From: G963675935 sp963675935
GTDB lineage: Bacteria; Planctomycetota; Planctomycetia; Pirellulales; Thermoguttaceae
Assembly: GCA_963675935.2 (NCBI GenBank)
Contig: OY780964.2
Coordinates: 1,054,001-1,118,000 of the forward strand
Direction: 5' to 3'
Length of the DNA stretch: 64,000 bases
Position numbers and translations under genes: made by a program. Shown piece by piece: positions 35,617 through 44,893 of the stretch. Every line of letters begins with the position of its first letter. Within the stretch, counting starts at the first letter, position 1. The notes under the pieces were generated by a model. That model was not told the DNA's origin. It searched no databases and saw only the letters and a program-made list of their open reading frames with translations.

Positions 35617-36230
35617 CGCATGTCGAATGTCCCTCGCCCCCGAAAATGCACATCCTTCGGGAGCTGTTTGCCTCGGCCACGCACGAAGCCTCGACGGCGA
35701 TGTGCCGCTGGACGAACAGCCTCATCCGTCTCACGCTCGACGAAGTGTGCGAGATGCCGCTCGAGGACGCCGTCACTGAGTTGAATCTCGGCGACGAGCT
35801 TCTGACGATGGTCGTGCTGAATCTCGACGGCGAAATCGGCGGTTCGATGGTTCTGACCTTCAACGAGAAAAACGGCCGGCAGTTGGCCGCCTCGCTGTTG
35901 GAAATGGAGCCGAACGACGGTCCCGATTGGAACGAGATGGAGCAGTCGGCGCTCATGGAGACCGGCAACATCCTCGGTTGCGCCTACGTGAACGCGATCA
36001 CCCGGCTAATCGACCACGAACTGGTGCCGACGGCGCCGTACTTCGTGCAGGATTACGGAGCGAGCGTGGTCGAACAGGCGTTGGTGGCGCAAGCCGCCTC
36101 GCGCGACACGGTGATGATCTGCCGCACCTGCTTCCGCAAGGAAGACGAGGAATTGAACTGGTGGCTGTTGTTCGTCCCGTCGTTCGCCCTTCGCGCGGCG
36201 ATGGAAAACGCCCTGCACCAACCCAAGTAA
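35613..36230 (+). CDS. cheC: CheC/CheX-type CheY-P phosphatase
   Basis: The 205-residue product shows the CheC signature EMEQSALMETGNILGCAYV, with the Glu and Asn that act in CheY-P dephosphorylation. Earlier comes LNLGDELLTMVVLNLDGEIGG. Only one clear phosphatase motif is visible, whereas classic CheC has two. The ATG overlaps the cheA stop by 4 bases. The next gene is cheD, whose product is the known partner and activator of CheC, which supports the assignment. Confidence 0.82.
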   Translation: MTHVECPSPPKMHILRELFASATHEASTAMCRWTNSLIRLTLDEVCEMPLEDAVTELNLGDELLTMVVLNLDGEIGGSMVLTFNEKNGRQLAASLLEMEPNDGPDWNEMEQSALMETGNILGCAYVNAITRLIDHELVPTAPYFVQDYGASVVEQALVAQAASRDTVMICRTCFRKEDEELNWWLLFVPSFALRAAMENALHQPK

Positions 36231-36263
36231 GCGTCAGCCGCCATTTAACTTCAAGGAGTTGCC

Positions 36264-36755
36264 ATGCCTTGCCTAGCGTCGGTTCGCACGCCGGTGGACA
36301 CCACCGTGGGAATGGGTCAATCGCTGTTTGCCGCGGAACCGAGTCGGCTGATTACGATCCTCGGCTCCTGCGTCGCGGTGACGCTCTATTCGCCGCGACG
36401 GCGTCTGGGGATGCTCAGTCACGTCGTCCTGCCGCATTCCCGCAGCAGCGAAGAAAATCCGGCAAAGTACGCCGACACCGCAATTCCGCACATGCTTTCG
36501 ACGCTTCGGCACGAGGGCGTCGGGCCGAGCGATCTTATCGCCAAACTCACCGGCGGCGCCTGCATGTTCGGCGACGGCCAGTTCTCGCGGATCGGCGACA
36601 ACAACGTCCAAGCGGCCACCGAGGCATTGGCGTCGGCGGGCATCCGGTTGGCCGCTCACGACACGGGCGGCAAGAATGGCCGCCGCATCAGTTTTGATCT
36701 CGCCACCGGACAAATTATCGTGGCGTCCGTGGGCTGTCCCGCACGAATCATCTGA
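36264..36755 (+). CDS. cheD: CheD, chemoreceptor glutamine deamidase
   Basis: The 163-residue product has the catalytic Cys36 in ITILGSCVAVTLY, His53 in LSHVVLPHS and Thr96 in AKLTGGACMF, the order known for CheD. It deamidates specific receptor glutamines to glutamates and interacts with CheC. An AAGGAG sits upstream of the ATG. Confidence 0.93.
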   Translation: MPCLASVRTPVDTTVGMGQSLFAAEPSRLITILGSCVAVTLYSPRRRLGMLSHVVLPHSRSSEENPAKYADTAIPHMLSTLRHEGVGPSDLIAKLTGGACMFGDGQFSRIGDNNVQAATEALASAGIRLAAHDTGGKNGRRISFDLATGQIIVASVGCPARII

Positions 36756-36773
36756 CACGAGGCTTTATACACC

Positions 36774-37211
36774 ATGACCAAAACACTACTTGTTACCGAT
36801 GACGCCGCGATCGTCCGCGCCAAGATCAAGGAAGCTGCCCGCGCGGCCGGCTGGGAGATCGTCGGCGAGGCCAAAAACGGCAAGGAAGCCGTCGAACGCT
36901 ACGCCGAACTTCATCCCACGGCCATGACCATCGACCTGGTCATGCCCGAGTACGACGGCATTTATGCCTTGCGCGAAATCATGGCGATCGACCCGAACGC
37001 CAAGATCGTAGTTGTCAGCGCGCTTGGGCAAAAAAACATCCTCAAGGATGCCTTCAAGCTCGGCGCGGCCGACTTCATCGTCAAGCCGTTCGACAAGAAG
37101 ACGTTGACCAACACGCTTGAACAGTTCGCCGGCGGCGCCGGCGACACGCCGGCGCCGGCAATCATGCCGGGCGACGCTACGGCGGGATTACAACCGGCGG
37201 CAGCCTGTTGA
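36774..37211 (+). CDS. cheY: CheY-type single-domain response regulator
   Basis: The 145-residue product is a receiver domain with acidic Asp9/Asp10, phospho-acceptor Asp54 (MTIDLVMPEYDG), Ser82 and Lys104 (FIVKPFDKK). There is no output domain; an Ala/Pro/Gly tail of about 25 residues follows. It is the last gene of the chemotaxis operon and probably carries the signal to a motor, either flagellar or pilus-based. No flagellar genes are in this window, whereas pilus genes lie about 4 kb downstream. Confidence 0.92.
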   Translation: MTKTLLVTDDAAIVRAKIKEAARAAGWEIVGEAKNGKEAVERYAELHPTAMTIDLVMPEYDGIYALREIMAIDPNAKIVVVSALGQKNILKDAFKLGAADFIVKPFDKKTLTNTLEQFAGGAGDTPAPAIMPGDATAGLQPAAAC

Positions 37212-37345
37212 AAAAGGGGACTGGCTCCAAAATGATATGCAAAAATATCGCGGAAAATGTCGCGGCGAGGCGTCTGTCCGCCTTTTTCTGATCGATGGCG
37301 GGCAAACTGCCTTCGCGAACGCGCGACACTGTCAATCAACAAGGA

Positions 37346-38992
37346 ATGATAGAGAAAAATAAAATCATGGACAGCGGGGCAGGGACCATTCCTGGCGAGG
37401 CTTCTCAAAGAGATCGCCCCTGGTTGCTTCTGGCATTGGCGATGATTGCGGTCTTGGCGTTTGGTTTATGGCTGTCGCCCGACCGCATCAATTGCGATTG
37501 CGCCTATCTTCTTCAGATGGGCGATGCGATGCTCGACGGTCAGATTCCCTATGTCGATTTTGTCGACGCGAATCCGCCACTGATCATGTATTTGCAGGTT
37601 CCGCCCGCGTTGATCTCGCGGACTATTGGCATACCGCTGATCGTCTCCTTCCACTTGATGACGCTGGCTCTGCTGACTTTGTCGGCGGTGGAACTCTATT
37701 GGCTCATGCGGCAGCCGAGATTTGGCTTGGACGCCACGGAACGCGGTATTTTGCTGACGGCTTGGATTGCCCTGTACTTCATCGTCGACGTGACGTGCAG
37801 CACAGGCCAACGGGAACACTTGTTTTTGTTGTCCTTTGTCCCCTATTTGTGTTTGCGGATATTGCGGCACCGAGGTGGAAATGCGAACGCATGGTTCGCG
37901 GCGATTCTCGGCGTTCAGGCGGGGCTCGGCGCATCGCTCAAACCACATTTCCTGCTGGCGCCGGCCGCCGTGGAAATTGCCCTGCTGTTGCTTTCCCGCC
38001 GCTGGCGGACGCTTTTGAAACCGGAGATATTCGGGTTTGCGGCGTTTGTGTCCGCTTACGTGGTTCATTGGCTGTTCGTTCCGGCGGCGATGCGCGAGGC
38101 GTTCTTCCATCGTTGGCTCCCGTTGTTCATCGACCATTATGCGGGGATGCCGACGGGATGCACCAGTGTCGGCGGGCGACTTGTTCGGCATCCCGTCTGT
38201 GTGGTCGCCTTGTGTTTCACTCTTGCCGCCATTCCCTACTGTTACCGGCGGCGGACACGGCTGCGTCATCACCTAGCGGCGTTCACCGCCTTGGCCGCAG
38301 CCAGTCTCACGGTAGCGTTCGTGCAACACAAAGGCTACGACTATCACTACGTTCCATTCGAGGCGGCTGGTTTGACGTGCGGAGTGCTCGCCATCCTTGT
38401 AGTCGGTAAACCCAATCACCGTTTCGCCTTGCATTGCGGCATGATCTCACTGATGCTGATCGTTATCGGATGGTGGGGCTTCCGTGAATGCGCACCGGCT
38501 ATTTCCCAGACCACGCTTGCTTTGCGGCGCACGCTTTTGAACCATAGTCGTCCAGGCGACCGCGTGTTGTGCATCGTTCCCAGTTTTTGCAATACGACGT
38601 CGCCCCTGTTGCTGCAAATCGGCCGCAAGCCTGGCGGACGATACCCGTACATGCTTCCCATCCGCATGATCTACAACGATCCGACGCTCGGAGGTCCGGC
38701 CGGAAATCTCTACCATGCACTCGACGTCGCTCCGCCCGAGGAGCGAGAGTACCTCAACGACCTGCGAGAAGACGTCACCCGGAATCACCCGCGGTTGATC
38801 GTTATTCAGGATAGAATAGTCGTCAAAATATTGCCCTATGGGTTCAATGCGTATGAGTATCTCGTTTTCACGGGATGGACGGCCGATATGCTGTCTTCAT
38901 ACCGCGAGGTGACCGCGCCGAAAGGATGGAAAGTGTTTGAACGACGCGAGACCGATCTCCAGGCCATTGCCAGCAATACGGCCGGTCGGTGA
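37346..38992 (+). CDS. Polytopic membrane protein, glycosyltransferase family 39-like
   Basis: The 548-residue product has about nine to ten predicted membrane helices in its first 400 residues and an extracytoplasmic C-terminal domain. The first loop contains CDCAYLLQMGDAMLDGQIPYVDFVDANPP. Acidic residues in that loop after the first helix, with a GQ.PY.D pattern, are typical of GT-C dolichyl/undecaprenyl-phosphate sugar transferases. It probably transfers a lipid-linked sugar at the outer face of the membrane. The acceptor is unknown. The ATG at 37346 is close to AAGGA; an alternative start is the ATG at 37367. Confidence 0.7.
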   Translation: MIEKNKIMDSGAGTIPGEASQRDRPWLLLALAMIAVLAFGLWLSPDRINCDCAYLLQMGDAMLDGQIPYVDFVDANPPLIMYLQVPPALISRTIGIPLIVSFHLMTLALLTLSAVELYWLMRQPRFGLDATERGILLTAWIALYFIVDVTCSTGQREHLFLLSFVPYLCLRILRHRGGNANAWFAAILGVQAGLGASLKPHFLLAPAAVEIALLLLSRRWRTLLKPEIFGFAAFVSAYVVHWLFVPAAMREAFFHRWLPLFIDHYAGMPTGCTSVGGRLVRHPVCVVALCFTLAAIPYCYRRRTRLRHHLAAFTALAAASLTVAFVQHKGYDYHYVPFEAAGLTCGVLAILVVGKPNHRFALHCGMISLMLIVIGWWGFRECAPAISQTTLALRRTLLNHSRPGDRVLCIVPSFCNTTSPLLLQIGRKPGGRYPYMLPIRMIYNDPTLGGPAGNLYHALDVAPPEEREYLNDLREDVTRNHPRLIVIQDRIVVKILPYGFNAYEYLVFTGWTADMLSSYREVTAPKGWKVFERRETDLQAIASNTAGR

Positions 38993-39046
38993 TTATGAAA
39001 AGGCCGTTATCGGCCGCGTTTTCCGCAACATCACAATAGTTGTAAA

Positions 39047-41140
39047 ATGATGCAAAGCTCCCTGCACGCTGACGGCTGTTCCTCGCTGGATTCCGGCACG
39101 GCAAATCGGCATTGGACAATCGCGCCGGCATGGTTTCGGCTTGCAATCTGCGCGGCATTGCTCCTCATCCTTGGCGCGATTCCGTTTGCTCTGATCGAAA
39201 CCACCGACATTTCCTTTCTATGGGGCAAGCTATTCGTCGTCAGCACGGCGATTGTGATGCTGATGACCATTTTGCGAGCGGATGCGGTGAGCGTTTGGCG
39301 TCGTTTCAGAAGCACGACCACGGTGAAAACGCATTGGAATTGGTGGCGACTCGTCATCAGTAGCGCCGTTATCGTATTCGTCGTCGAAACGTGCAGCATC
39401 GCAAGTTACGGCCGGTTTCCGGCATTGCCCACCGCCCTCGGAACCGTCCTGAATTCGCTGATTCTGATGTGCCTGATCGCCGTAGTGTTTTCGGCGACGA
39501 ACCGCTTGGCGTTCTCCGCAGGAGCGATCTATTTAATTTATGTGTTCGGCGCGATCGCCAACGTCATTAAAGTTCAGTACATGTCGTCCGTCGTCCGCCC
39601 GCTCGATCTGCAATATATCGAGGCGTTTAGCGAGTTCTTCACGTTGTTTTTTTCCCACGCCGTCATCGCGGCGATGCTGATCGCGGCATTTCTGGCCCTC
39701 GCGGGACTTGTGGTTCTGTGGCGAGGCGGGCATTATCGGCTTGGCCCGAAATTTCGCATTCTGCTGGCAACCGCATCGATCGGCGGTCTCGTCGGCATGG
39801 CCTATATGGACTCCTGTCCTCCGGTGCGAAGTGTTTTCAATCGGCTCGCCATGCGGAAGAACGTGTCGAACGGGATCATGTTTACGGCCCGGCGAGGATT
39901 TCTCTTCGAGTTTGTGAGCGATATTCCCGCCTCCTTTCCCCAAGTGCCGACCAACTACAATAAAGACGAAGTGCTGCGAACCGCCGGCCGGTACGTCGGG
40001 CTGCAAAACGGGATCCAGCCCCCGGCCGCCGACATCCGCACACGCGACAACGAGGTTAACCTCGTCGTCTATTTGGTCGAATCGCTGATGGATCCGGCCG
40101 ACTTGGGCATCCGATTCACCTCGGACCCTCTCGCGAACATCCACCGCGCGATGCAGGAAAGTTCGGGTGGACGGATGGTCGTTCCCGAAGAATATCACGG
40201 TTCGGTCAACACGGAACTGGAACTCGTTACCGGTATGACCACGTCGTTTTTGCCTAGGGGCGCCTGCTCCTACGTGCAAATTGTGAAGCGGGACATCCCC
40301 ACGCTGTTCGAGTTTCTGGGCGACCGGGGTTATGCAACCTTCACGGTTCACTCCGGCCCTCCCTACCTGTACGATCGCCGGCACGTGTATCCGTTTATGC
40401 ATATCGGACAGCCGATCTGGATGACCGAAACGGTTGGGGAGCCCGATGTACCCTACGATGCGCAGATGCTTCGTCCCTCAGACGAAGCCCTCGTCAACGC
40501 CGTCATTAAGATCAGCGAAAGGCATCGGCGGTTTTTTGTGTATGCTTCCGGCAATGCGACGCATTCGCCCTATACCTATGAAGAATATCTTGGATCGAGC
40601 CTCGATGTGTGCGATCCGCTGCCGGAGCCGGCTCGCCGGGAATTAAAAACCTACGTCAACGCCGTTCAGGCGGCCGACAAGGCGATCGGGCGACTGTTGG
40701 ACCATTTTCGTTCGTCGCCGCAAAAGACCATTGTCGTGGTCATCGGCGATCATTGGCCCCCGCTGGCCAATTCCCGCGAAATCTACGGCAAATCCGGCAT
40801 TTTGGAGGAATCCTATTCTTCCATGATTCCAAGACGCCGCAAGGTTCCGTTGTTGGTCTGGTCGAATTTCCGAGGCAAGGAACCTGACGCGGTTTGCAGC
40901 GCCAATTTCGTGCTGACCCACATTCTGTCGAAAATGGGGATCGAGCCGACGGGCTTCCTCGCTGTCAACAACGCCGTCCGCTCGCGACTGGCCGTCCTGT
41001 CATCCGATTGCATTCAAACGCCGGACGGACGGCTCATTGGCGAGGAATCGCTGCCGGAAGACATTGCCCGGCTGCTCGACGATTATCGCCTTCTCCAATA
41101 CGACGCCCTGCTGGGCGAACAGTGGTCGGCCAAGAAATAG
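39047..41140 (+). CDS. LtaS-like membrane sulfatase/phosphoglycerol transferase
   Basis: The 697-residue protein has five N-terminal membrane helices (up to about residue 250) and a large extracytoplasmic alkaline-phosphatase-fold domain. NTELELVTGMTTSF contains the Thr that serves as nucleophile in the LtaS/OpgB group. FVYASGNATHSPY and VVVIGDHWPPL supply the metal-binding His and Asp. It probably transfers a phospho-alcohol group to a surface glycan or lipid. It follows the GT39-like gene by about 50 bases in the same direction, so the two may decorate the same envelope polymer. The ribosome site is poor. Confidence 0.82.
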   Translation: MMQSSLHADGCSSLDSGTANRHWTIAPAWFRLAICAALLLILGAIPFALIETTDISFLWGKLFVVSTAIVMLMTILRADAVSVWRRFRSTTTVKTHWNWWRLVISSAVIVFVVETCSIASYGRFPALPTALGTVLNSLILMCLIAVVFSATNRLAFSAGAIYLIYVFGAIANVIKVQYMSSVVRPLDLQYIEAFSEFFTLFFSHAVIAAMLIAAFLALAGLVVLWRGGHYRLGPKFRILLATASIGGLVGMAYMDSCPPVRSVFNRLAMRKNVSNGIMFTARRGFLFEFVSDIPASFPQVPTNYNKDEVLRTAGRYVGLQNGIQPPAADIRTRDNEVNLVVYLVESLMDPADLGIRFTSDPLANIHRAMQESSGGRMVVPEEYHGSVNTELELVTGMTTSFLPRGACSYVQIVKRDIPTLFEFLGDRGYATFTVHSGPPYLYDRRHVYPFMHIGQPIWMTETVGEPDVPYDAQMLRPSDEALVNAVIKISERHRRFFVYASGNATHSPYTYEEYLGSSLDVCDPLPEPARRELKTYVNAVQAADKAIGRLLDHFRSSPQKTIVVVIGDHWPPLANSREIYGKSGILEESYSSMIPRRRKVPLLVWSNFRGKEPDAVCSANFVLTHILSKMGIEPTGFLAVNNAVRSRLAVLSSDCIQTPDGRLIGEESLPEDIARLLDDYRLLQYDALLGEQWSAKK

Positions 41141-41230
41141 AATAGAGAATATCGACACGCAACTCCTTGGCAAACCAGAAGTTCCGATAAATGGGAAACT
41201 GGTTGCATCCAGTATTCTACCCCACCGGAT

Positions 41231-41281
41231 TTGACAACGCATTTCTCTATTCTATTTTTTCATTAGTGGCGACTATTTCGC
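41231..41281 (+). promoter_or_regulatory. Candidate overlapping sigma-70 and sigma-54 promoters of pilin gene 1
   Basis: TTGACA (41231-41236) lies 16 bases from TATTTT (41253-41258). A sigma-54-like TGGCGACTATTTCGC (41267-41281) follows, with GG and GC at the correct spacing. Both signals are conserved at the same positions in front of pilin 2 (42665-42715) although the DNA between has changed. Sigma-54 control of major pilins is common in other bacteria. Confidence 0.5.
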
Positions 41282-41393
41282 ATGGGTAGCGTCCAGACGC
41301 TGCTGTTTCCGTGAGAATATCGCCCCTGGGGTTTTACGATTGTTGTTCCAGAGACGAGCGTCCAAGGCGGCGCAACCAGAAAGGAGAGACTCC

Positions 41394-41855
41394 ATGAGTC
41401 AACAGAATCGGAAAGGCTTTACGTTGGTCGAATTGGCCGTGGTCATCGTGATTATCGGCGTGTTGGCCGCCTTCGGTGTGCCGCAGTTCCTCAAGTCGGT
41501 CGAGCGGTCCAAGGCCGCGGAAGCATTCAACTACTTGTCGGCCGTGCGGGCCGCCCAGGAACGTTTCCTGGCGAAGAACGGCATCTATTGGTCGACCGCC
41601 TACTCCGGCACCGACACACTCGACATTACCCAGTCGACGCCGAAATATTTCGATGTCGGCGACACGACGGAAACGCATTTGGCCGGCAAGCCGACGTGGA
41701 CCTGCACGATGACTCGTAATAATTCGAGCAGCTACGCTTATACCGTGATCTTCACGCAGAACGGATACAACACGGCCAGCACGATCAGCGCCTACCCTGA
41801 AATCAACCCGTTGGGAGCGGAAGTCGCGTCGGCAGCTTCGTCGTCGTCTCCATGA
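41394..41855 (+). CDS. Type IV major pilin 1
   Basis: The 153-residue prepilin has a short leader (MSQQNRKG) cleaved before Phe, then the conserved FTLVELAVVIVIIGVLAAFG helix with Glu at +5, and a small globular head. The ATG at 41394 has GGAGAG upstream. It is about 85 percent identical by eye to the pilin at 42829, so the two arose by tandem duplication including promoter and terminator. It is probably a pilus fibre subunit. Confidence 0.93.
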   Translation: MSQQNRKGFTLVELAVVIVIIGVLAAFGVPQFLKSVERSKAAEAFNYLSAVRAAQERFLAKNGIYWSTAYSGTDTLDITQSTPKYFDVGDTTETHLAGKPTWTCTMTRNNSSSYAYTVIFTQNGYNTASTISAYPEINPLGAEVASAASSSSP

Positions 41856-41895
41856 TTATAATAGCGGATTGTCGATCATTGGGATCTGCAAGGGT

Positions 41896-41930
41896 GGGCG
41901 GCCGAGCGTTCTCGGCCGCCCTTATTGTTT
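41896..41930 (+). terminator. Rho-independent terminator of pilin 1
   Basis: An 11-bp perfect stem GGGCGGCCGAG/CTCGGCCGCCC with a CGTT loop is followed by TTATTGTTT. An almost identical hairpin follows pilin 2. Confidence 0.85.
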
Positions 41931-41942
41931 CTGTTGCAGAAA

Positions 41943-42026
41943 GTAGGGTGGGACAAGCTTTAGCGCGGTCCCACCATGCGTTTTATCCCGCTTTTGGTGG
42001 GACTGCGAGGACTTGTCCCACCCTAC
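41943..42026. repeat. Palindromic intergenic repeat, family R2 copy 2
   Basis: GTAGGGTGGGACAAGC pairs imperfectly with CTTGTCCCACCCTAC. It belongs to the same family as 25297-25379 and 55368-55474. Confidence 0.8.
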
Positions 42027-42068
42027 ACATGCCTATTGACTCTCGGAAAACAAATGTCGGGCGCGTTG

Positions 42069-42144
42069 TTTAGCCGGCGAACTTGTTCGCCGCGAATGTT
42101 CGCAATATCAGCCAAAACGCGGCGAGCAAGCTCGCCGGCTAAAC
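42069..42144. repeat. Palindromic intergenic repeat, family R5
   Basis: TTTAGCCGGCGAACTTGTTC and the right arm GAGCAAGCTCGCCGGCTAAA form a long imperfect inverted repeat. It lies between the two pilin genes. No other copy is seen in this window. Confidence 0.75.
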
Positions 42145-42154
42145 GGGTTCATAC

Positions 42155-42481
42155 GACATTACTTTTCTGACAGTCAATAGCCCCGGGTGCGTAGCAACCC
42201 GGGGGGTTCGGGGGGCGTCGTCCAAACATCGACCCCGGGTCGCAGCGGGTATTCCGTTCAGGTTCGCCGCAAATGATCGTTGATCGATTTCCTGCCCCAA
42301 TGGCTGCGACCCCTTCGAGGTCGCCGGACATTATTGCAATCGCTTTCCGGGGGTATCGCTTCGCTCGACCCCCGGCTAATGGCTGTCAGATAACTAATGC
42401 CGGTATCAGTGGTGCTGGAAAGCACATTCCGCGGGCCGTTGGCCCCCGGCTATTGCGACATTATTATTCTGACAGTCAATA
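42155..42481. repeat. Repeat-rich spacer between the pilin genes
   Basis: Near-identical 25-bp direct repeats ending in CTGACAGTCAATA lie at 42155-42179 and 42457-42481. Between them are short GC-rich inverted pairs (CCCCGGGT/ACCCGGGG, GGGGGTATCG...CGACCCCC). No gene is present. The rest of the spacer to 42655 contains another TTATTGCGACATT copy and nothing else I can name. Confidence 0.6.
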
Positions 42482-42664
42482 ATGGCAGAGAACCCTTCGG
42501 GGTCAGATGGCGCTCAACCTCATGGTTATTGCGACATTGTGGATATGCCACACGACGCAAATAGAAAACATCCGTATGATCCGCACAATCGATGACAATC
42601 ACTCTCGATCCTTGCTTTGGGATGTTTTTATCTTCGCAATTCAGAAAATATCCCCCGGTTGGAT

Positions 42665-42715
42665 TTGACAACGCATTTTTCCAAACTATCTATTTACCAG
42701 TGGCGAAAATTTCGC
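42665..42715 (+). promoter_or_regulatory. Candidate overlapping sigma-70 and sigma-54 promoters of pilin gene 2
   Basis: TTGACA (42665-42670) is 16 bases from TATCTA (42687-42692), followed by TGGCGAAAATTTCGC (42701-42715). It has the same layout and distances as in front of pilin 1, and the 5' untranslated region of about 115 bases is also similar. Confidence 0.5.
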
Positions 42716-42828
42716 ACACGCAGCGTCCGGACGCTACTGTTTCTGCGTGACAATCGCCCCTCGGGTTTTACTACCGTTGTTTTCACACACGTGCGCCCAA
42801 GGCGGCGCAACCACAAGGGAGAGACTCC

Positions 42829-43287
42829 ATGAGTCAACAGAATCGGAAAGGTTTTACGTTGGTTGAATTGGCCGTGGTCATCGTGATCATCGGCGTGTTG
42901 GCCGCCTTCGGCGTGCCGCAGTTCCTCAAGTCGGTCGAGCGGTCCAAGGCCGCGGAATCGTTCAACTACCTGTCGGCCATGCGGGCCGCCCAGGAACGCT
43001 TCTTGGCGAAGAACGGTTTCTATTGGTCTACCGCCTACACGGGCACGGACTCGCTCGACATCAACCAGTCGACGCCGAAGTACTTTGACGTTGGCACCAC
43101 GACGGAAACGCATTTGGCCGGCAAGCCGACGTGGTCCTGCACGATGACCCGCAAGGATTCGAGCAGCTACACGTACAACGTAATTTTCGGACAGAACGGT
43201 TACGTTACGTCGAGTACGATCAGCGCCTATCCGGAAATCAATCCGTTGGGATCGGACGTTACCTCGGCGGCTTCGTCGTCTTCATGA
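42829..43287 (+). CDS. Type IV major pilin 2
   Basis: This 152-residue prepilin has the same leader and N-terminal helix as pilin 1 and a slightly diverged head, for example KDSSSYTYNVIFGQNG instead of NNSSSYAYTVIFTQNG. The two genes may be alternative or mixed fibre subunits. GGGAGAG precedes the ATG. A strong terminator follows, and then the assembly genes begin. Confidence 0.93.
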   Translation: MSQQNRKGFTLVELAVVIVIIGVLAAFGVPQFLKSVERSKAAESFNYLSAMRAAQERFLAKNGFYWSTAYTGTDSLDINQSTPKYFDVGTTTETHLAGKPTWSCTMTRKDSSSYTYNVIFGQNGYVTSSTISAYPEINPLGSDVTSAASSSS

Positions 43288-43323
43288 TCGTAGCGGATCG
43301 CCGCTCATTGGAATCCGCAAGAG

Positions 43324-43358
43324 TGGGCGGCCGAGCGTTCTCGGCCGCCCCATTTTTT
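43324..43358 (+). terminator. Rho-independent terminator of pilin 2
   Basis: The same GGGCGGCCGAG/CTCGGCCGCCC stem with CGTT loop as after pilin 1, followed by CATTTTTTT. Confidence 0.87.
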
Positions 43359-43396
43359 TGGTGGACTTTCTCCGGTTCGCTCTCTCGAAATAAGCA

Positions 43397-44893
43397 ATGA
43401 AATCCCTGAAATCCTTACTTGCCAAGATTGCATTGCGAAGGTTCGTGGGCCTCTACCTGGGCGAACACGAAGTCTCGGCCAGCGAGGTGGCGGTCACGCC
43501 GCTCGGACCGGTCGAAATCACAACGCGCACCGAACCGTGCCCGCCGAGCGAATTGATCAACGTCATTGAGAGCATTCTGCCGACGATGAAAGGCCGGCGT
43601 CTGCAAGTCGGCGTTGGCGTGCCGAGTTCGCGGGTGTTTTATGGCACCTTGGCGTTGCGGGGCGGCGCCGATCCCGCGCCGGAATCGGTCATGCAAAAAC
43701 TGCTTTGCTCGTCCGACATCGCGATCGACGAGCTTACGATCGACTTGGTCAAGACCAGCGTCGAGAAGGCGCCGGTGGCGAGCGTGGCGGCGTGCCGGAA
43801 GAAATACATGGCGGCCGTTCTCGCGGCCTTGGACCGTTGCAACGCCCGCGTCGTGCGAACCGAACCGGTGGCATGCGCCATGGTGCGGGTGGCCATGTGG
43901 CTTCATCGACCGCCTCGAAGGGCCAAGGCGCTCGTCCATGTCTTTCTCGGCGAGAAGGAAGGCTTGGCCGTTTTAACGCTCAACGGTTTCTCGCTCGGGT
44001 GGCGGCAGTTCGCGTTGCCGGAATTTTCGGAGGGCATGGCGATCCTGTCCGGGGTGCGGACGCTGCTGAGCCAGAGCCAATACTTCGGGATGGATTCGCC
44101 GCCCGACCACGTGATCGTTTACGGCCGGCCTGACATGCACGAATCGCTCCAGAAGGACGGCATTCCCACGGAAATCGGCGTTCGCATGCTCTGGCATGCC
44201 GACCCGGGGTATACGGGACCGAACATGGCGTTGGGGTTGTCGCTCGCTTGCCTGCCGCAGAACGTTCCGACCTTCGATCTGTCGCGATGGATGAAGAGCC
44301 GGGCGTCGCTGCGCGACATTTTTCCTTGGGGCGAATTGGCGGCCGAGGCGGCCGTCCTTGTCGGAATGACCATGTTTTTGACGAATTACAGCGAGTCGAT
44401 CGAACGCGATCGCACCAGGGCGCAGAATGAATGCCATTCCAACAAAGTTCTCGCCCTGTCCAAGGAAGCTGATTTGAAAACGGAGAAGAAGGAGCTTAGC
44501 GAGAAACTCAGCGCGGTGCAAGCATTCCTCGACATGCGGCTTTCCTGGGCCGGTTACATCCACGACACGGCGAGGCTGCTGCCGAACAACATCCAGCTCA
44601 ACGAGTTTCAAGGCGCCAGTGCACTGGGGCTTGGGAAAACCGGCAGCTCGGTCAAGAAGCAGACGTTGACGCTTGCGGCGATGGCGCCGTCGAGCGCAAA
44701 TGGCGCCGCGCCTCCCGAGGCCGGCGAATTCGTCGAATCGTTGCGGAAACATCCCCAATGGATGCGGGATTTCCCTAAGGTCGATCTCACCAAATTCAAC
44801 GCATCGAAGGCGAAAAGCGATAAGGACAAGGAAGCCATGTCCGGTTTCACAATCGAGTGCCGGCCCAACGAATCCGCGAAAGGCAAGAAATAA
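43397..44893 (+). CDS. PilM/PilN-like (GspL-like) pilus assembly protein
   Basis: The 498-residue protein starts with an actin-like (PilM/GspL-type) domain to about residue 305, opening with RRFVGLYLGEHEVSASEV. One membrane helix follows at about 317-336 (AEAAVLVGMTMFLTNYSE), then a coiled segment (KEADLKTEKKELSEKLSAVQ) and a PilN-like domain. It therefore combines cytoplasmic PilM and membrane PilN functions in one chain, as in GspL. The next two genes encode PilO- and PilP-like proteins, which completes the alignment subcomplex. Its stop overlaps the next start (TAATG). Confidence 0.78.
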   Translation: MKSLKSLLAKIALRRFVGLYLGEHEVSASEVAVTPLGPVEITTRTEPCPPSELINVIESILPTMKGRRLQVGVGVPSSRVFYGTLALRGGADPAPESVMQKLLCSSDIAIDELTIDLVKTSVEKAPVASVAACRKKYMAAVLAALDRCNARVVRTEPVACAMVRVAMWLHRPPRRAKALVHVFLGEKEGLAVLTLNGFSLGWRQFALPEFSEGMAILSGVRTLLSQSQYFGMDSPPDHVIVYGRPDMHESLQKDGIPTEIGVRMLWHADPGYTGPNMALGLSLACLPQNVPTFDLSRWMKSRASLRDIFPWGELAAEAAVLVGMTMFLTNYSESIERDRTRAQNECHSNKVLALSKEADLKTEKKELSEKLSAVQAFLDMRLSWAGYIHDTARLLPNNIQLNEFQGASALGLGKTGSSVKKQTLTLAAMAPSSANGAAPPEAGEFVESLRKHPQWMRDFPKVDLTKFNASKAKSDKDKEAMSGFTIECRPNESAKGKK

